Below are positions 8,114 to 16,481 of a stretch of 39,513 nt of DNA, one piece after another. Each line of letters starts with the position of its first letter. Within the stretch, counting starts at the first letter, position 1. Under the pieces are notes generated by a model that saw only the letters and a list, made by a program, of their open reading frames with translations, searched no databases and was not told where the DNA came from. Made by a program: the position numbers and the translations under genes. Source of the stretch: Methylobacterium gregans (GTDB lineage: Bacteria > Pseudomonadota > Alphaproteobacteria > Rhizobiales > Beijerinckiaceae); assembly GCF_022179245.1 (NCBI RefSeq), contig NZ_BPQM01000073.1, forward strand, positions 1-39,513, given 5' to 3'.

Positions 8114-8220
8114 CTCGTCTGCGGAGCATCCGGGGGACGCATGTCCGCAACATGGAGAGGGCCGGGCCGGATTCCGGCAGCTTGGCCGTAAGCGCCCGAG
8201 CGCGCCTCAGCCGCGGGGGT

Positions 8221-8958
8221 TCAGGCCCGGAGCGTCAGCCGGTAGCGATACATGTCGCCGCGGAACAGGCCCTCGACGTACTCGATCATCATGGCGTCCG
8301 CGGTGAAGCTGCAGCGCTTGATCAGCAGGCAGGGCGCGGGCCCCTCGAAGTCGAAGATCGCGCATTCCTCGGCGGTGGGCATCGTGGCCTCCACGGTCTG
8401 GTCGCAGCGCACCAGGCGGGTGCCGGCATGCTCGGCCAGGAAGGCGTAGACGGAGCCCGTGAGGTCACCGTGCTCGAGGGCCGGCGCGGCGCCCAGATTG
8501 TACCACGCCACCTCCCGCGACATCGGGATCTCGTCGCCGTAGCGGATACGGGTCAGGCGCAGGAACGGCGCGTTCGCGGGAAGGCCGAAGATCGAGGAAA
8601 TCGAGCGATCCTGCACGACTATGCGATCCAGGATGCGCGTGCTGGGGATCTTGCCGAGTTCCCGCATCTCTTCGGTGAAGCCCTTGAGCCGGTCCATGCC
8701 GGGCTGCACCTGGTCCGGCCGCGTGCGGACGAGGAAACCGCGACGACCCTGCGAATCGAGGAGCTTGCGCTGGCGCAGGGCCGCGTAGGCCCGCTGGACC
8801 GTGACGCGGCTGACACCCAGACTCTCGGCGAGCTGGCGCTCCGCCGGCAGCACGGATCCAGGCGGCAGCAGGCCGGAGGTGATCAGGTCGTAGATCTGCT
8901 CCTCCACCTGCTGGTAGAGAGGCATCGCGGTGTCGCCGCGCAGGCGCACGAGCGACAT
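8221..8958 (-). CDS. GntR family (HutC/UTRA) transcriptional regulator
   Basis: A 245-residue one-component regulator. The N-terminal winged helix-turn-helix (about residues 8-78) shows the GntR signature: PLYQQVEEQIYDLI, then LPPGSVLPAERQLAESLGVSRVTVQRAYAAL. The C-terminal UTRA ligand-binding domain (about 95-242) includes REVAWYNL and VEGLFRGDMYRYRL near its end, typical of HutC-type regulators that sense sugars or amino acids. The frame stays open well upstream, but ATG 8958 matches the family N-terminus. It is divergent from a PfkB sugar kinase with a 139-base shared gap, so it likely regulates that gene; the ligand cannot be read from sequence. Confidence 0.9.
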   Translation of the reverse strand: MSLVRLRGDTAMPLYQQVEEQIYDLITSGLLPPGSVLPAERQLAESLGVSRVTVQRAYAALRQRKLLDSQGRRGFLVRTRPDQVQPGMDRLKGFTEEMRELGKIPSTRILDRIVVQDRSISSIFGLPANAPFLRLTRIRYGDEIPMSREVAWYNLGAAPALEHGDLTGSVYAFLAEHAGTRLVRCDQTVEATMPTAEECAIFDFEGPAPCLLIKRCSFTADAMMIEYVEGLFRGDMYRYRLTLRA

Positions 8959-9097
8959 CAGCGAGGGACGTTCGGCGAGTCCGGCCCGCGCGGCGCCCGA
9001 ATCGTCGGACGCCACACCGGGGTCTGGCTCGGTCCGGGGCGGCTTCGGTATCGTGCGAGTCACCCCGTTCACCGTGGTCGACGCAGGCGAGGCATCG

Positions 9098-10063
9098 ATG
9101 CAGGTCTTCGTCGTCGGAAGTTTCGTCGTCGCCTGTACCGTCAAGGTAGCACGCCTTCCGCGACCCGGCGAATCGCTGGATGCCGCCGATTTCCTCTCGG
9201 AGCCCGGTGGCAAGGGCTTCAATCTCGCGGTCGCGGCACAGCGGCTCGGCGCGGCGGTCGACGGAGCCTTCGTGGTCGGCGAGGACGCCTTCGCGGACGT
9301 CGCGGCGGCGGCCTTCCGGCGCCAGGGCTTCCCCGCGGGGATGCTGGCGCGGCGGCCGGGCTCGACCGGCGGCGGGGTCGGCTTCGTCGACCGGGCCGGC
9401 GAGAACTGCCTAGCGGTCAGCCTCGGGGCGAACCTGAGCCTCGCCCCGGAGGATCTCGACGCCGCCGCTCTGGCGCGCGCGGATCTCGTCATGGCGACCT
9501 TCGAATCGCCCGACGCGCCGATCCGCGCCGCCTTCGCGCAGGCGCGGGCGCGAGGGGTCGAGACGCTGCTCAACGCATCGCCCGCGCGGCCGATCGATCC
9601 TGCGATCCTCGCCCGGACCCGGACCCTCCTGGTGAATGAGGTCGAGGCGGCCGATCTCGGTCTCCTCGACGGCGACGGCCGCGCGGAGCCGCGGGCGATC
9701 GAGGCGCTGCTCGGCGCCGGGCCCGAATGCCTCGTGGTCACGAGGGGCGCGGCGGGCGCGTTCGCCTACGGCGGCGCCGGGCCGCAGGTCCAATCGGCCT
9801 TCGCGGTGCCCGTAGTCGATACGATCGGGGCGGGCGACGCCTTCGCGGCCGGCTTCGCGGTGAGCCGGCTCGGGGGCTGTACGCCCGCGGAGGCGCTGCG
9901 CCGCGCAGCCGCCTGCGGGGCGATCACCGTCGGCCGCTTCGGGGCTCTCGACGCCTTTCCGACCGCGACGGAGCTCGATCGGTTCCTGCGCGAGAGAACC
10001 GACGACGGTGGTGGGAACGATGCCGCTGCCAGCGTCCCGCAGGCGTCACGGGAGCGCCCGTAG
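9098..10063 (+). CDS. PfkB family carbohydrate kinase (ribokinase-like)
   Basis: A 321-residue kinase expected to phosphorylate a sugar or sugar-like substrate with ATP. It has the GGKGFNLAVAAQRLGA motif (residues 38-52) and the second PfkB signature DTIGAGDAFAAGFA, with catalytic base Asp247. The first strand reads GSFVVACTVKV, where ribokinases usually have an Asn and an Asp that contact ribose. The substrate may therefore not be ribose, so I give no gene symbol. ATG 9098 follows GAGG and begins at the family N-terminus. The 3' end overlaps the convergent LysE gene by 18 bases. It is divergent from the GntR regulator. Confidence 0.88.
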   Translation: MQVFVVGSFVVACTVKVARLPRPGESLDAADFLSEPGGKGFNLAVAAQRLGAAVDGAFVVGEDAFADVAAAAFRRQGFPAGMLARRPGSTGGGVGFVDRAGENCLAVSLGANLSLAPEDLDAAALARADLVMATFESPDAPIRAAFAQARARGVETLLNASPARPIDPAILARTRTLLVNEVEAADLGLLDGDGRAEPRAIEALLGAGPECLVVTRGAAGAFAYGGAGPQVQSAFAVPVVDTIGAGDAFAAGFAVSRLGGCTPAEALRRAAACGAITVGRFGALDAFPTATELDRFLRERTDDGGGNDAAASVPQASRERP

Positions 10064-10681
10064 GGCAGTCAGGAGGGCGGTCGCACCGAGTGCCAGGGCG
10101 GCGCAGCGGTTGATCCGGTCGAGGATGGCGCCGCGCAGCCTCCCGCGCAGGACCGAGACCGCGCCGCACAGCACCAGCCACCACAGGACGGCGCCGCAGA
10201 ACTGCCCGAGGACCACGACCGGTGCGTGCCGGGTCGCCTCCGGGCCGATGAGCGCCGGGACCGCGGCGGCGAGGAGCGCGAGCGTCAGCGGGTTGGCGAG
10301 GCCGAGGGCGAGCGCTTCGAGGAAGCAATTCCGCAGGCCGTTGGCCGCCCGCCCCGCCATGTCGGCCTGCAGGGCGTTGCTCCGGCGCAGCAGCCGGAAC
10401 GCGAAGAATGCCAGCAGGGCCGCCGAGAGCAGGTGGACGAGGCCGAGTCCGAACCCCTTCTCCAGCTGCCCGAGCGTGTCGGCTCCCAGAACGGCCGCGG
10501 GGCCGAGGATGACCGCGGCTCCGTAGCTGGCCTGCACGGTGGCGGCACCGAACCCCGTCACGAGGCCGGCGGCGAGGCCGCCCGCCAGCGTCCGCTGGAT
10601 GCACAGCACGCCCATCGGGCCGATCGGGACGGCGACCGCCAATCCGAGGCCGAGCCCGGCCTGGAACATCGCAACAGTCAT
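10046..10681 (-). CDS. LysE/RhtB family amino-acid exporter
   Basis: A 211-residue inner-membrane protein with about six hydrophobic segments. The N-terminus VAVPIGPMGVLCIQRTLAGG is the LysE/RhtB signature, and NPLTLALLAAAVPALIG in the middle is also typical. Family members export amino acids or related metabolites by proton antiport; the substrate is unknown here. The ATG is at 10681. The stop lies inside the 3' end of the sugar kinase gene on the other strand. Confidence 0.88.
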   Translation of the reverse strand: MTVAMFQAGLGLGLAVAVPIGPMGVLCIQRTLAGGLAAGLVTGFGAATVQASYGAAVILGPAAVLGADTLGQLEKGFGLGLVHLLSAALLAFFAFRLLRRSNALQADMAGRAANGLRNCFLEALALGLANPLTLALLAAAVPALIGPEATRHAPVVVLGQFCGAVLWWLVLCGAVSVLRGRLRGAILDRINRCAALALGATALLTALRALP

Positions 10682-10961
10682 TGAAGACCTCGCGGCGACG
10701 GCCGGCGCGCGCGGTCTCCGGCAGACCCTGCGGGTGTGAAACGCGCGCGATCGTGCGCGCCGCAGAGGTCTGCGCCGGGTGCCATGGAACCGTCCCGCCA
10801 GGAACCGATGATCGAATCGGAATGGCGTGACTTTGGACTAAGTTTGGTCTGCAATCAATCGCATGTCGCGCGTGCGGGCCACTACCTGCTCGCGGCGGGC
10901 CGGGCGCGTCTCAGGCGATCGATGGAAGGAACAGATGGCGGGTAGGGCGATCCCAGCGGGC
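10682..10961. other. Intergenic region with an AT-richer patch
   Basis: No supported gene lies in these 280 bases. They contain a GC palindrome (gcgcgc at 10743-10748 and 10755-10760) and an unusually AT-rich patch near 10828-10862. The patch may hold a promoter for lysE on the minus strand. I could not define -35 and -10 boxes with confidence. Confidence 0.4.
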
Positions 10962-11255
10962 TCAGGGCCCGTCGCGGCCTTCCGTGAAAGGGTCGACGCA
11001 GCGGTAGCCGATGAAGCAGTTCGGCACGTCCCGCGTCCGCTCGTAGTCCGGCTGGGTCGATTTCTCGACCACGCAGAAGCCGATGTCGCGAACCGCGCGC
11101 GTGTAGGTGGCGGGACCCGTGGTGACCACGATGGCGCCGGCCCGCGCGACGAGGGCCTGCGCGTCGGCGCAGGTCATCGCGGTCACGTCCGGGCGCGGCT
11201 GGGCCGCGGCCGGTCCCACCGCGAGGCAGAGGAGTCCGAGCGCGAGCCGTCTCAT
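10962..11255 (-). CDS. Small secreted cysteine-containing protein of unknown function
   Basis: A 97-residue protein with a short signal peptide (MRRLALGLLCLAVGPAAAQ). The mature part has four cysteines (29, 61, 80, 86), arranged TCADAQALV, then GFCVVEKSTQPDYERTRDVPNCFIGYRC, suggesting two disulfides. It resembles conserved hypothetical periplasmic proteins of Hyphomicrobiales; no function is known to me. Its ATG overlaps the zwf stop by 4 bases (11252-11255), so it is probably translated from the zwf message. Confidence 0.75.
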   Translation of the reverse strand: MRRLALGLLCLAVGPAAAQPRPDVTAMTCADAQALVARAGAIVVTTGPATYTRAVRDIGFCVVEKSTQPDYERTRDVPNCFIGYRCVDPFTEGRDGP

Positions 11256-12724
11256 CGCAGTTCCTCGTGCCAGGTGCGGCCGTCGCGCTCGATCAGCGCG
11301 ATGGCGGCGGTGGGCCCCCAGGTGCCGGCCGGGTAGGGACGCGGCGCCTCGGGCCGGTCGGACCAGGCCTTGAGCACGCCGTCGGCCCAGGCCCAGGCGG
11401 CCTCGACCTCGTCGCGGCGCATGAACAGGGTGGCGTTGCCGCGCACCACGTCCATCAGCAGGCGCTCGTAGGCGTCGGGATAGCGCTGCTTGAAGGTCTC
11501 CTCGAAGGAGATGTCGAGGTTGGTCGGCCGCAGGCGCATGCCGCCGGGCCCCGGATCCTTCGTCATCACCTCGAGCTTCATGCCCTCTTCGGGCTGGAGG
11601 CGGATGACGAGGCGGTTCGGCTCGCGCCCGAAGGATTCCTCGGGGAAGATCGAGAAGGGCGAGGCGCGGAACTGCACCACGATCTCGGAGAGCTTCTGGG
11701 GCATGCGCTTGCCGGTGCGCAGGTAGAACGGCACGCCCGCCCAGCGCCAGGACTGCACCTCGACCTTCATGGCCACGAAGGTCTCGGTCCGGCTCGGGCC
11801 TTCGAGCTCGGTGGCGTAGCTCTCGACCGGCTTCCCGTTGACGGCGCCCGCGCTGTACTGGCCCCGCACGGTGACTTGCTGCACGTCGTTCGGCGTGATG
11901 GGCTTGAGGGCGCGCAGCACCTTCAGCTTCTCGTCGCGCACCGCGTTGGCCTCGAGGTTGAGCGGACTCTCCATCGCGGTGAGGCAGAGGAGCTGCAGCA
12001 GGTGGTTCTGCAGCATGTCGCGCAGCGCGCCCGACTTGTCGTAGTAGCCAGCCCGGCCCTCGACGCCCACCGTCTCGGCGACCGTGATCTGGACGTGGTC
12101 GATCACGTCCGCGGTCCAGAGCCGCTCGAAGATCGTGTTGGCGAAGCGCAGCGCCAGCAGGTTCTGGACGGTCTCCTTCCCCAGATAGTGGTCGATCCGG
12201 TAGATCTGCGTCTCGGGGAAGACCTCGCCGACCGCGTCGTTGATGGCGCGGGCGGACTTCAGGTCCTTGCCGATCGGCTTCTCCAGCACGACGCGGGACC
12301 GCTCCCCGATCAGCCCGTGGCTCGCGAGGTTGCGGCAGATCGGGCCGTAGAGGTCGGGCGAGGTGGCGAGGTAGTAGGGCCGCACCTGCTCGGGGCGCTC
12401 ATTCAGCTTGGCGGTGAGCTCGGCCCAGCCCTCCTCGCCCGCGCCGTCGATCATCACGTAGTCGAGATGATCGATGAAGGCGTCGAGCGCGCCATCGCGG
12501 ATGTCCTGGGGCGGCACGAAGCGCTTGACCGCGTCGCGGGCGCGCTCGCGGAACTCCTCGGCGGTGATGTCGGTGCGCGAGGCGCCGATGATGCGGCTGG
12601 TGCCGGGGATCTGCCCGTCCTGGAAGCGGTAGAACAGGGCCGGCAGGAGCTTGCGGGTCGTCAGGTCGCCGGTGGCGCCGAACACGACGCAGTCGAAGGA
12701 GGCGACGGGGATGATGGTGGCCAA
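11252..12724 (-). CDS. zwf: Glucose-6-phosphate 1-dehydrogenase
   Basis: Zwf oxidises glucose 6-phosphate to 6-phosphogluconolactone with NADP, feeding the Entner-Doudoroff and pentose phosphate pathways. The nucleotide-binding motif FGATGDLTTRKLLPALF is at the N-terminus and the active-site motif RIDHYLGKE is about 180 residues in. The C-terminal half is also typical (KMPQKLSEIVVQF-like block). I chose TTG 12724 because GGGAG lies 7 bases upstream and the resulting 490 residues match the family. An in-frame ATG at 12787 would add 21 residues with no family match and a poor ribosome-binding site. Confidence 0.93.
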   Translation of the reverse strand: MATIIPVASFDCVVFGATGDLTTRKLLPALFYRFQDGQIPGTSRIIGASRTDITAEEFRERARDAVKRFVPPQDIRDGALDAFIDHLDYVMIDGAGEEGWAELTAKLNERPEQVRPYYLATSPDLYGPICRNLASHGLIGERSRVVLEKPIGKDLKSARAINDAVGEVFPETQIYRIDHYLGKETVQNLLALRFANTIFERLWTADVIDHVQITVAETVGVEGRAGYYDKSGALRDMLQNHLLQLLCLTAMESPLNLEANAVRDEKLKVLRALKPITPNDVQQVTVRGQYSAGAVNGKPVESYATELEGPSRTETFVAMKVEVQSWRWAGVPFYLRTGKRMPQKLSEIVVQFRASPFSIFPEESFGREPNRLVIRLQPEEGMKLEVMTKDPGPGGMRLRPTNLDISFEETFKQRYPDAYERLLMDVVRGNATLFMRRDEVEAAWAWADGVLKAWSDRPEAPRPYPAGTWGPTAAIALIERDGRTWHEELR

Positions 12725-12861
12725 GGGCGGCTCCCGTGTGCTGACGGCCTCTGGGGGGTCTTGCGAGGACGCTGGCGCGCCCGGCATGCCGGACGACTCT
12801 CGCGGCTTATACGCCTTAGCAAGCCCTTCGCCAGAGTCAGGCCTTCGGCAGAGAGATAGCG

Positions 12862-13701
12862 TCAGCGCTCCCTATGCGCCCGGAACGCCGCGGCATAATT
12901 CGGGTGCCAGCGCGAAAGGGCGGGACGGTTCTCGAGGATGTCGCCGGCCGCCCAGGCGATACGGGCTCGGTCCTGCTCGGTCGTGGTCTCGTTGTCCGGG
13001 CAGAGGATGTAGAAGTCGCCGGCCTCCAGCCGCTCCAGCAGGAAGGCCACCGTCTCCTCCGGCGTCCAGGCGCCCGCGGGCTTCTCCGTCACCCCGTGCG
13101 CCCGGGTGAGGCCCGTATAGACAAAGCCCGGGATCAGCAGGTGAGCGCTGGTGAGGCAGCCCGCCTGCCCGCGCAGCTCATGGGCCAGCGCCTCGGCCAC
13201 CACCTTCACGCCCGCCTTCGAGACGTTGTAGGGCGTGTTGCCGGGTGGCGTGGTGATACCCTGCTTCGAGCCGGTGACGATGACCGCCCCCGGCTGGCCG
13301 CCAGCCATCATGCCGGGGGCGAAGGCCTGCACGCCGTTGATCACGCCCCAGAGATTCGTGTCGAGGATGCGGGTCCACGTCTCCGTGTCCGAGAACAGCC
13401 GGCCCTCCGCCTCGATGCCGGCATTCAGCATCACGATCGCGGGCGGGCCGGAGCGCGCCGCCGCGTCGCGCAGGGCCTCCACCGCCTCGCGGCGCCGGAC
13501 ATCGGTGGGCACCGCCCGCACCTCGACGGCGGCGAGCGCGGCGACCTCGGCGCGGGCCGCTTCCAGCGCCTCGCCCGGCAGGTCGGCGAGCCAGACGTTC
13601 ATGCCGGCCTGCGCGAAGGCCTTCGCGGCGGCGAGCCCGATGCCACTCGCGGCACCCGTCACCACCGCGGCGCGGCCGGGGCTGATCGCGGGATGGGGCA
13701 T
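12862..13701 (-). CDS. SDR family NAD(P)-dependent oxidoreductase
   Basis: A 279-residue classical short-chain dehydrogenase. The Rossmann motif TGAASGIG is at residues 15-22, NAG at 93-95, and the catalytic set Ser145, Tyr158 and Lys162 (YNVSK) is intact. The substrate is unknown. After the core it carries an extended C-terminus (HPNYAAAFRAHRER) seen in some SDRs acting on lipids or secondary alcohols. ATG 13701 has GGAGA a suitable distance upstream. It lies before zwf on the same strand with a 137-base gap, so co-transcription is possible but unproven. Confidence 0.88.
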   Translation of the reverse strand: MPHPAISPGRAAVVTGAASGIGLAAAKAFAQAGMNVWLADLPGEALEAARAEVAALAAVEVRAVPTDVRRREAVEALRDAAARSGPPAIVMLNAGIEAEGRLFSDTETWTRILDTNLWGVINGVQAFAPGMMAGGQPGAVIVTGSKQGITTPPGNTPYNVSKAGVKVVAEALAHELRGQAGCLTSAHLLIPGFVYTGLTRAHGVTEKPAGAWTPEETVAFLLERLEAGDFYILCPDNETTTEQDRARIAWAAGDILENRPALSRWHPNYAAAFRAHRER

Positions 13702-13919
13702 CGTGGAGTCTCCGGGGCGGCTTTTTGACACTACGCCCGCCCGCATTCCCCCTTTTCCTCTGCGGGAAGAAGAGCGCGGTGGTCGTTCGCAAAGGGTGGG
13801 GCGCCGCCCGGCCTTGTCGAGTGAGACAGATGCGTGGGGGCGGGCAGAGCGGATTGGTAACCATCCGGCGCCATGATCCGTCCCGTCCGCGAGTGGGCAT
13901 CTCGACCGGAGTCACGCGT

Positions 13920-15701
13920 ATGGTCCCGACGTCCGCTTGCGCACGCGCCGCCGCGGCGCCGCTCGCGCTTCTCATCGCGCTCGGCCCGGCGGCGGCGCAG
14001 AGCCTGCCGACCGAACCGGCAGCGCAGGTGCAGGCCGCCCCGATCCCGGCGCAAGCCGCCCCGCAAGCCACTGCGCCCCTCGCGGTGCCTGTGCAGGTCG
14101 CGCCCGCCGCGGCCCAGAAGGAGTCCGAGGCCGCGCCGCGCAAAGCGGACGCTCCGGCGCGGAAGGCGGAGCCCGCCGCGCCGAAGCCCGCGGAGGCTCA
14201 AGCTAAGGACACGGCTCAGAAGGACACGGCTCAGAAGGACGCGGCTCAGAAGGACGCGGCCCAGAAGGAGGCACCGCAGCGGAAGAAGGAGCCCACGCCC
14301 CTCGTCTACGCCCGGGTCTCGAGCGATCCGACGCCGACGCTCAACCCGCGCACCTTCCTCGACACGCTGCGCGCCGCCGAGCAGTACCAGGCCTACGCGG
14401 AAGCCGGCGGCTGGGAGCCGCTGCCGACGGACCTCGTGCTCAAACCCGGCGCGAGCCACCCGGCGGTGCCGTCGCTACGCCACCACCTCACCCTGACCGG
14501 CGATCTGCCAGCCGACGCGCCGCCGAGCGACCGGCTCGATCCGCCGCTCGTCGCGGCCATCACGGCCTTCCAGGCCCGCCACGGCCTGCCGGAGACGGGG
14601 CTGCTCGGCCGCCAGACCCTCGCGGCGCTGAACGTGCCGGCGAGCACCCGCCAGCGCCAGCTCGCGGCCTCGGCCCAGCGCCTGATGGGCTCGAACTTCC
14701 CCTTCGGCGAGCGCTACGTGGTGGTGAACATCCCGTCCGCCGTGGTCGAAGCGGTGGAGAGGGGCCAGGTCGCCCGCCGCTACGTCGCGGTGGTCGGCAG
14801 CCCCGACAAGGCGACGCCTCCGGTCGAGACCCGCATCACCGACGTGAACTTCAACCCGACTTGGACCGTGCCGATCTCGGTGGTGAAGAACGAGATCATC
14901 CCGAAGATGCGCAAGGAGCCCGGCTACCTCGCCAAGAACCACATCCGCATCCTCGGCCCCGGCGGCGTCGAGGTCGATCCGACCACGCTCGACTGGACCA
15001 CCAACAAGGCGGCCAACTACACGCTGCGGCAGGATCCGGGCTTCGACAACTCGCTCGGCCAGGTGCGGATCGACATGCCGAACCGCCACGCGGTCTACAT
15101 GCACGACACGCCCTCGAAGTCGCTGTTCGGCCGCTCCGTGCGCTTCCACAGCCACGGCTGCGTCCGCGTCGGACAGGTGAAGGAGTTCGTCGGCTGGCTG
15201 CTCCAGGGCACCGAGGGGCCGAACGGGCCGGGCTCGTCCTGGGGGCCGATCGAGATCGAGACCGGCATCGCGGACGGCGAGCGGCGGGACATCAAGCTGC
15301 CGAAGCCCGTGCCGGTCACCTTCGTCTATCTGACGGGCTACGCCACGCCGGACGGCCGCGTGCACTTCCGCGACGACATCTACGGCCTCGATGTGCCGGG
15401 GGCACCGGCTGACGCGGGCAAGGCCGCCAGCGCCGCAAAGCCTGCCGACGCGGCCAGGCCTGCGGACCCCGCCAAGTCTGCCGACACGAGGAAGTCCGCC
15501 GACACGACGAAGCCTGCCGATGCGGCCAAGCCCGCCCAGGCGGCCAAGCCCGTTCCGGCGCGGCCCGCCGCGGCCGGGGTTCGACCGGCGGAGTCGCGGC
15601 CGGTCGAGCCCGCAACGACCGGCTCGATCCGTCCGGCCGCGCCGCGGAGCCCGAAGCCCACGATGCTGCTGCCGCCGGGTCTGGTCGGGTCGACAAACTG
15701 A
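13920..15701 (+). CDS. L,D-transpeptidase with peptidoglycan-binding domain (YcbB/LdtD-like)
   Basis: A 593-residue secreted enzyme that should form 3-3 crosslinks in peptidoglycan or attach proteins to it. It has a signal peptide (about 1-27), an Ala/Pro/Lys-rich linker, a peptidoglycan-binding module (FQARHGLPETGLLGRQTLAALN) and a YkuD catalytic domain. The catalytic motif HSHGCVRV has the cysteine at 414, after an upstream HDTPSKSLFG loop. The tail after about residue 490 is low-complexity. ATG 13920 has GGAG at 13907-13910. Two tandem-repeat tracts (14205-14279, 15438-15563) lie in the linkers. They may span the periplasm or contact the wall. Confidence 0.9.
   Translation: MVPTSACARAAAAPLALLIALGPAAAQSLPTEPAAQVQAAPIPAQAAPQATAPLAVPVQVAPAAAQKESEAAPRKADAPARKAEPAAPKPAEAQAKDTAQKDTAQKDAAQKDAAQKEAPQRKKEPTPLVYARVSSDPTPTLNPRTFLDTLRAAEQYQAYAEAGGWEPLPTDLVLKPGASHPAVPSLRHHLTLTGDLPADAPPSDRLDPPLVAAITAFQARHGLPETGLLGRQTLAALNVPASTRQRQLAASAQRLMGSNFPFGERYVVVNIPSAVVEAVERGQVARRYVAVVGSPDKATPPVETRITDVNFNPTWTVPISVVKNEIIPKMRKEPGYLAKNHIRILGPGGVEVDPTTLDWTTNKAANYTLRQDPGFDNSLGQVRIDMPNRHAVYMHDTPSKSLFGRSVRFHSHGCVRVGQVKEFVGWLLQGTEGPNGPGSSWGPIEIETGIADGERRDIKLPKPVPVTFVYLTGYATPDGRVHFRDDIYGLDVPGAPADAGKAASAAKPADAARPADPAKSADTRKSADTTKPADAAKPAQAAKPVPARPAAAGVRPAESRPVEPATTGSIRPAAPRSPKPTMLLPPGLVGSTN
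14205..14279 (+). repeat. Five tandem 15-base repeats inside the L,D-transpeptidase gene
   Basis: Units of 15 bases starting at 14205, 14220, 14235, 14250 and 14265 encode KDTAQ, KDTAQ, KDAAQ, KDAAQ and KEAPQ (residues 96-120). The first two are identical, and later ones differ by one or a few bases. Length changes here would stay in frame. Confidence 0.9.
15438..15563 (+). repeat. Seven imperfect 18-base repeats near the L,D-transpeptidase C-terminus
   Basis: Seven consecutive 6-residue units from residue 507 read KPADAA, RPADPA, KSADTR, KSADTT, KPADAA, KPAQAA and KPVPAR. The first and fifth encode the same peptide. The Ala/Lys/Pro-rich tract is probably extended and flexible. Confidence 0.85.
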
Positions 15702-15776
15702 CGCAGGAGCATCAGATTAGAACCTCTCCAGGCTGTGCGCTGTCCGGGACCCGGCCATGCACCCCTCGAAAGGGCC

Positions 15777-15801
15777 GGAACAATCAGCGTCACCGTTCAT
15801 T
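15777..15801 (+). promoter_or_regulatory. Possible EcfG (general stress) promoter of dps
   Basis: GGAAC at 15777-15781 is followed after 16 bases by CATT at 15798-15801. The alphaproteobacterial EcfG consensus is GGAAC, 16-17 bases, CGTT, so one base in the -10 element differs. The site is 87 bases upstream of dps, a typical general-stress gene. Confidence 0.3.
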
Positions 15802-15887
15802 CTGCCGAGGAACGATGCCGGCGCGGCCACGGCGAGACCCGTGGACGCGTGCATCGATACCGACATTCCAGACGAACGGAGATATCC

Positions 15888-16421
15888 ATGGCCAAGGCCA
15901 AGCCCGTCAGCCGGATCGGCAGCGATCGCCTCAACACCCCGACCGACCTCAACCCCGAGGACGTCAAGAAGATCTCCGAGGGCCTGACCGTCCTGCTGTC
16001 CGACCTCTTCGCGCTCTACATCAAGACGAAGAACTTCCACTGGCACGTCAGCGGCCCGAATTTTCGGGACTACCACCTGCTCCTCGACGAGCAGTCGCAG
16101 CAGATCTTCGCGATCATCGACGCCGTGGGCGAGCGCGGCCGCAAGATCGGCGGCACGGTGCTGCGCTCGATCGGCCAGGCGAAGTCGCTGACCAACGTGC
16201 AGGACAACGACGCCGAGTATGTCGGCCCGCTCGACATGCTCAAGGAGCTGCGGGACGACAACAAGGCGCTCACCGCCCGCATGCGCGAGCTGCACGAGGT
16301 CACCGACGAGGCCAACGACGTCTCGACCACCAGCCTGCTGGAGGAGTGGATCGACCAGTCCGAGGAGCGCACGTGGTTCCTCTACGAGACCACCCGCAAC
16401 GCCGAGGCCGGCGGTCACTGA
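15888..16421 (+). CDS. dps: Dps family DNA-binding ferritin
   Basis: Dps forms 12-mers that oxidise and store iron using peroxide and protect DNA in starvation and oxidative stress. The 177-residue protein has the family signature KNFHWHVSGPNF. The inter-subunit ferroxidase ligands are present at family spacing: His51, His63, Asp78, Glu82. The N-terminus is lysine-containing, as in DNA-binding members. ATG 15888 has GGAG at 15878-15881. It is followed by a strong intrinsic terminator, so it ends its own transcript. Confidence 0.93.
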   Translation: MAKAKPVSRIGSDRLNTPTDLNPEDVKKISEGLTVLLSDLFALYIKTKNFHWHVSGPNFRDYHLLLDEQSQQIFAIIDAVGERGRKIGGTVLRSIGQAKSLTNVQDNDAEYVGPLDMLKELRDDNKALTARMRELHEVTDEANDVSTTSLLEEWIDQSEERTWFLYETTRNAEAGGH

Positions 16422-16446
16422 GCTGTCCCGCTCCCCGGAGCAGCAG

Positions 16447-16476
16447 GGCCCCGCACCACCGGTGCGGGGCCTTTTT
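16447..16476 (+). terminator. Intrinsic terminator after dps
   Basis: A perfect 11-pair stem (16447-16457 with 16461-16471), loop acc, is followed by five T at 16472-16476. The T-run is only on the plus-strand side, so it serves dps and not the convergent mutT. Confidence 0.9.
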
Positions 16477-16481
16477 CGTGG

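Noticed and set aside
11267..12859. Long open frame antisense to zwf
   Set aside because: Low-complexity His/Glu/Leu-rich translation mirrors zwf codon bias; no ribosome-binding site or domain.
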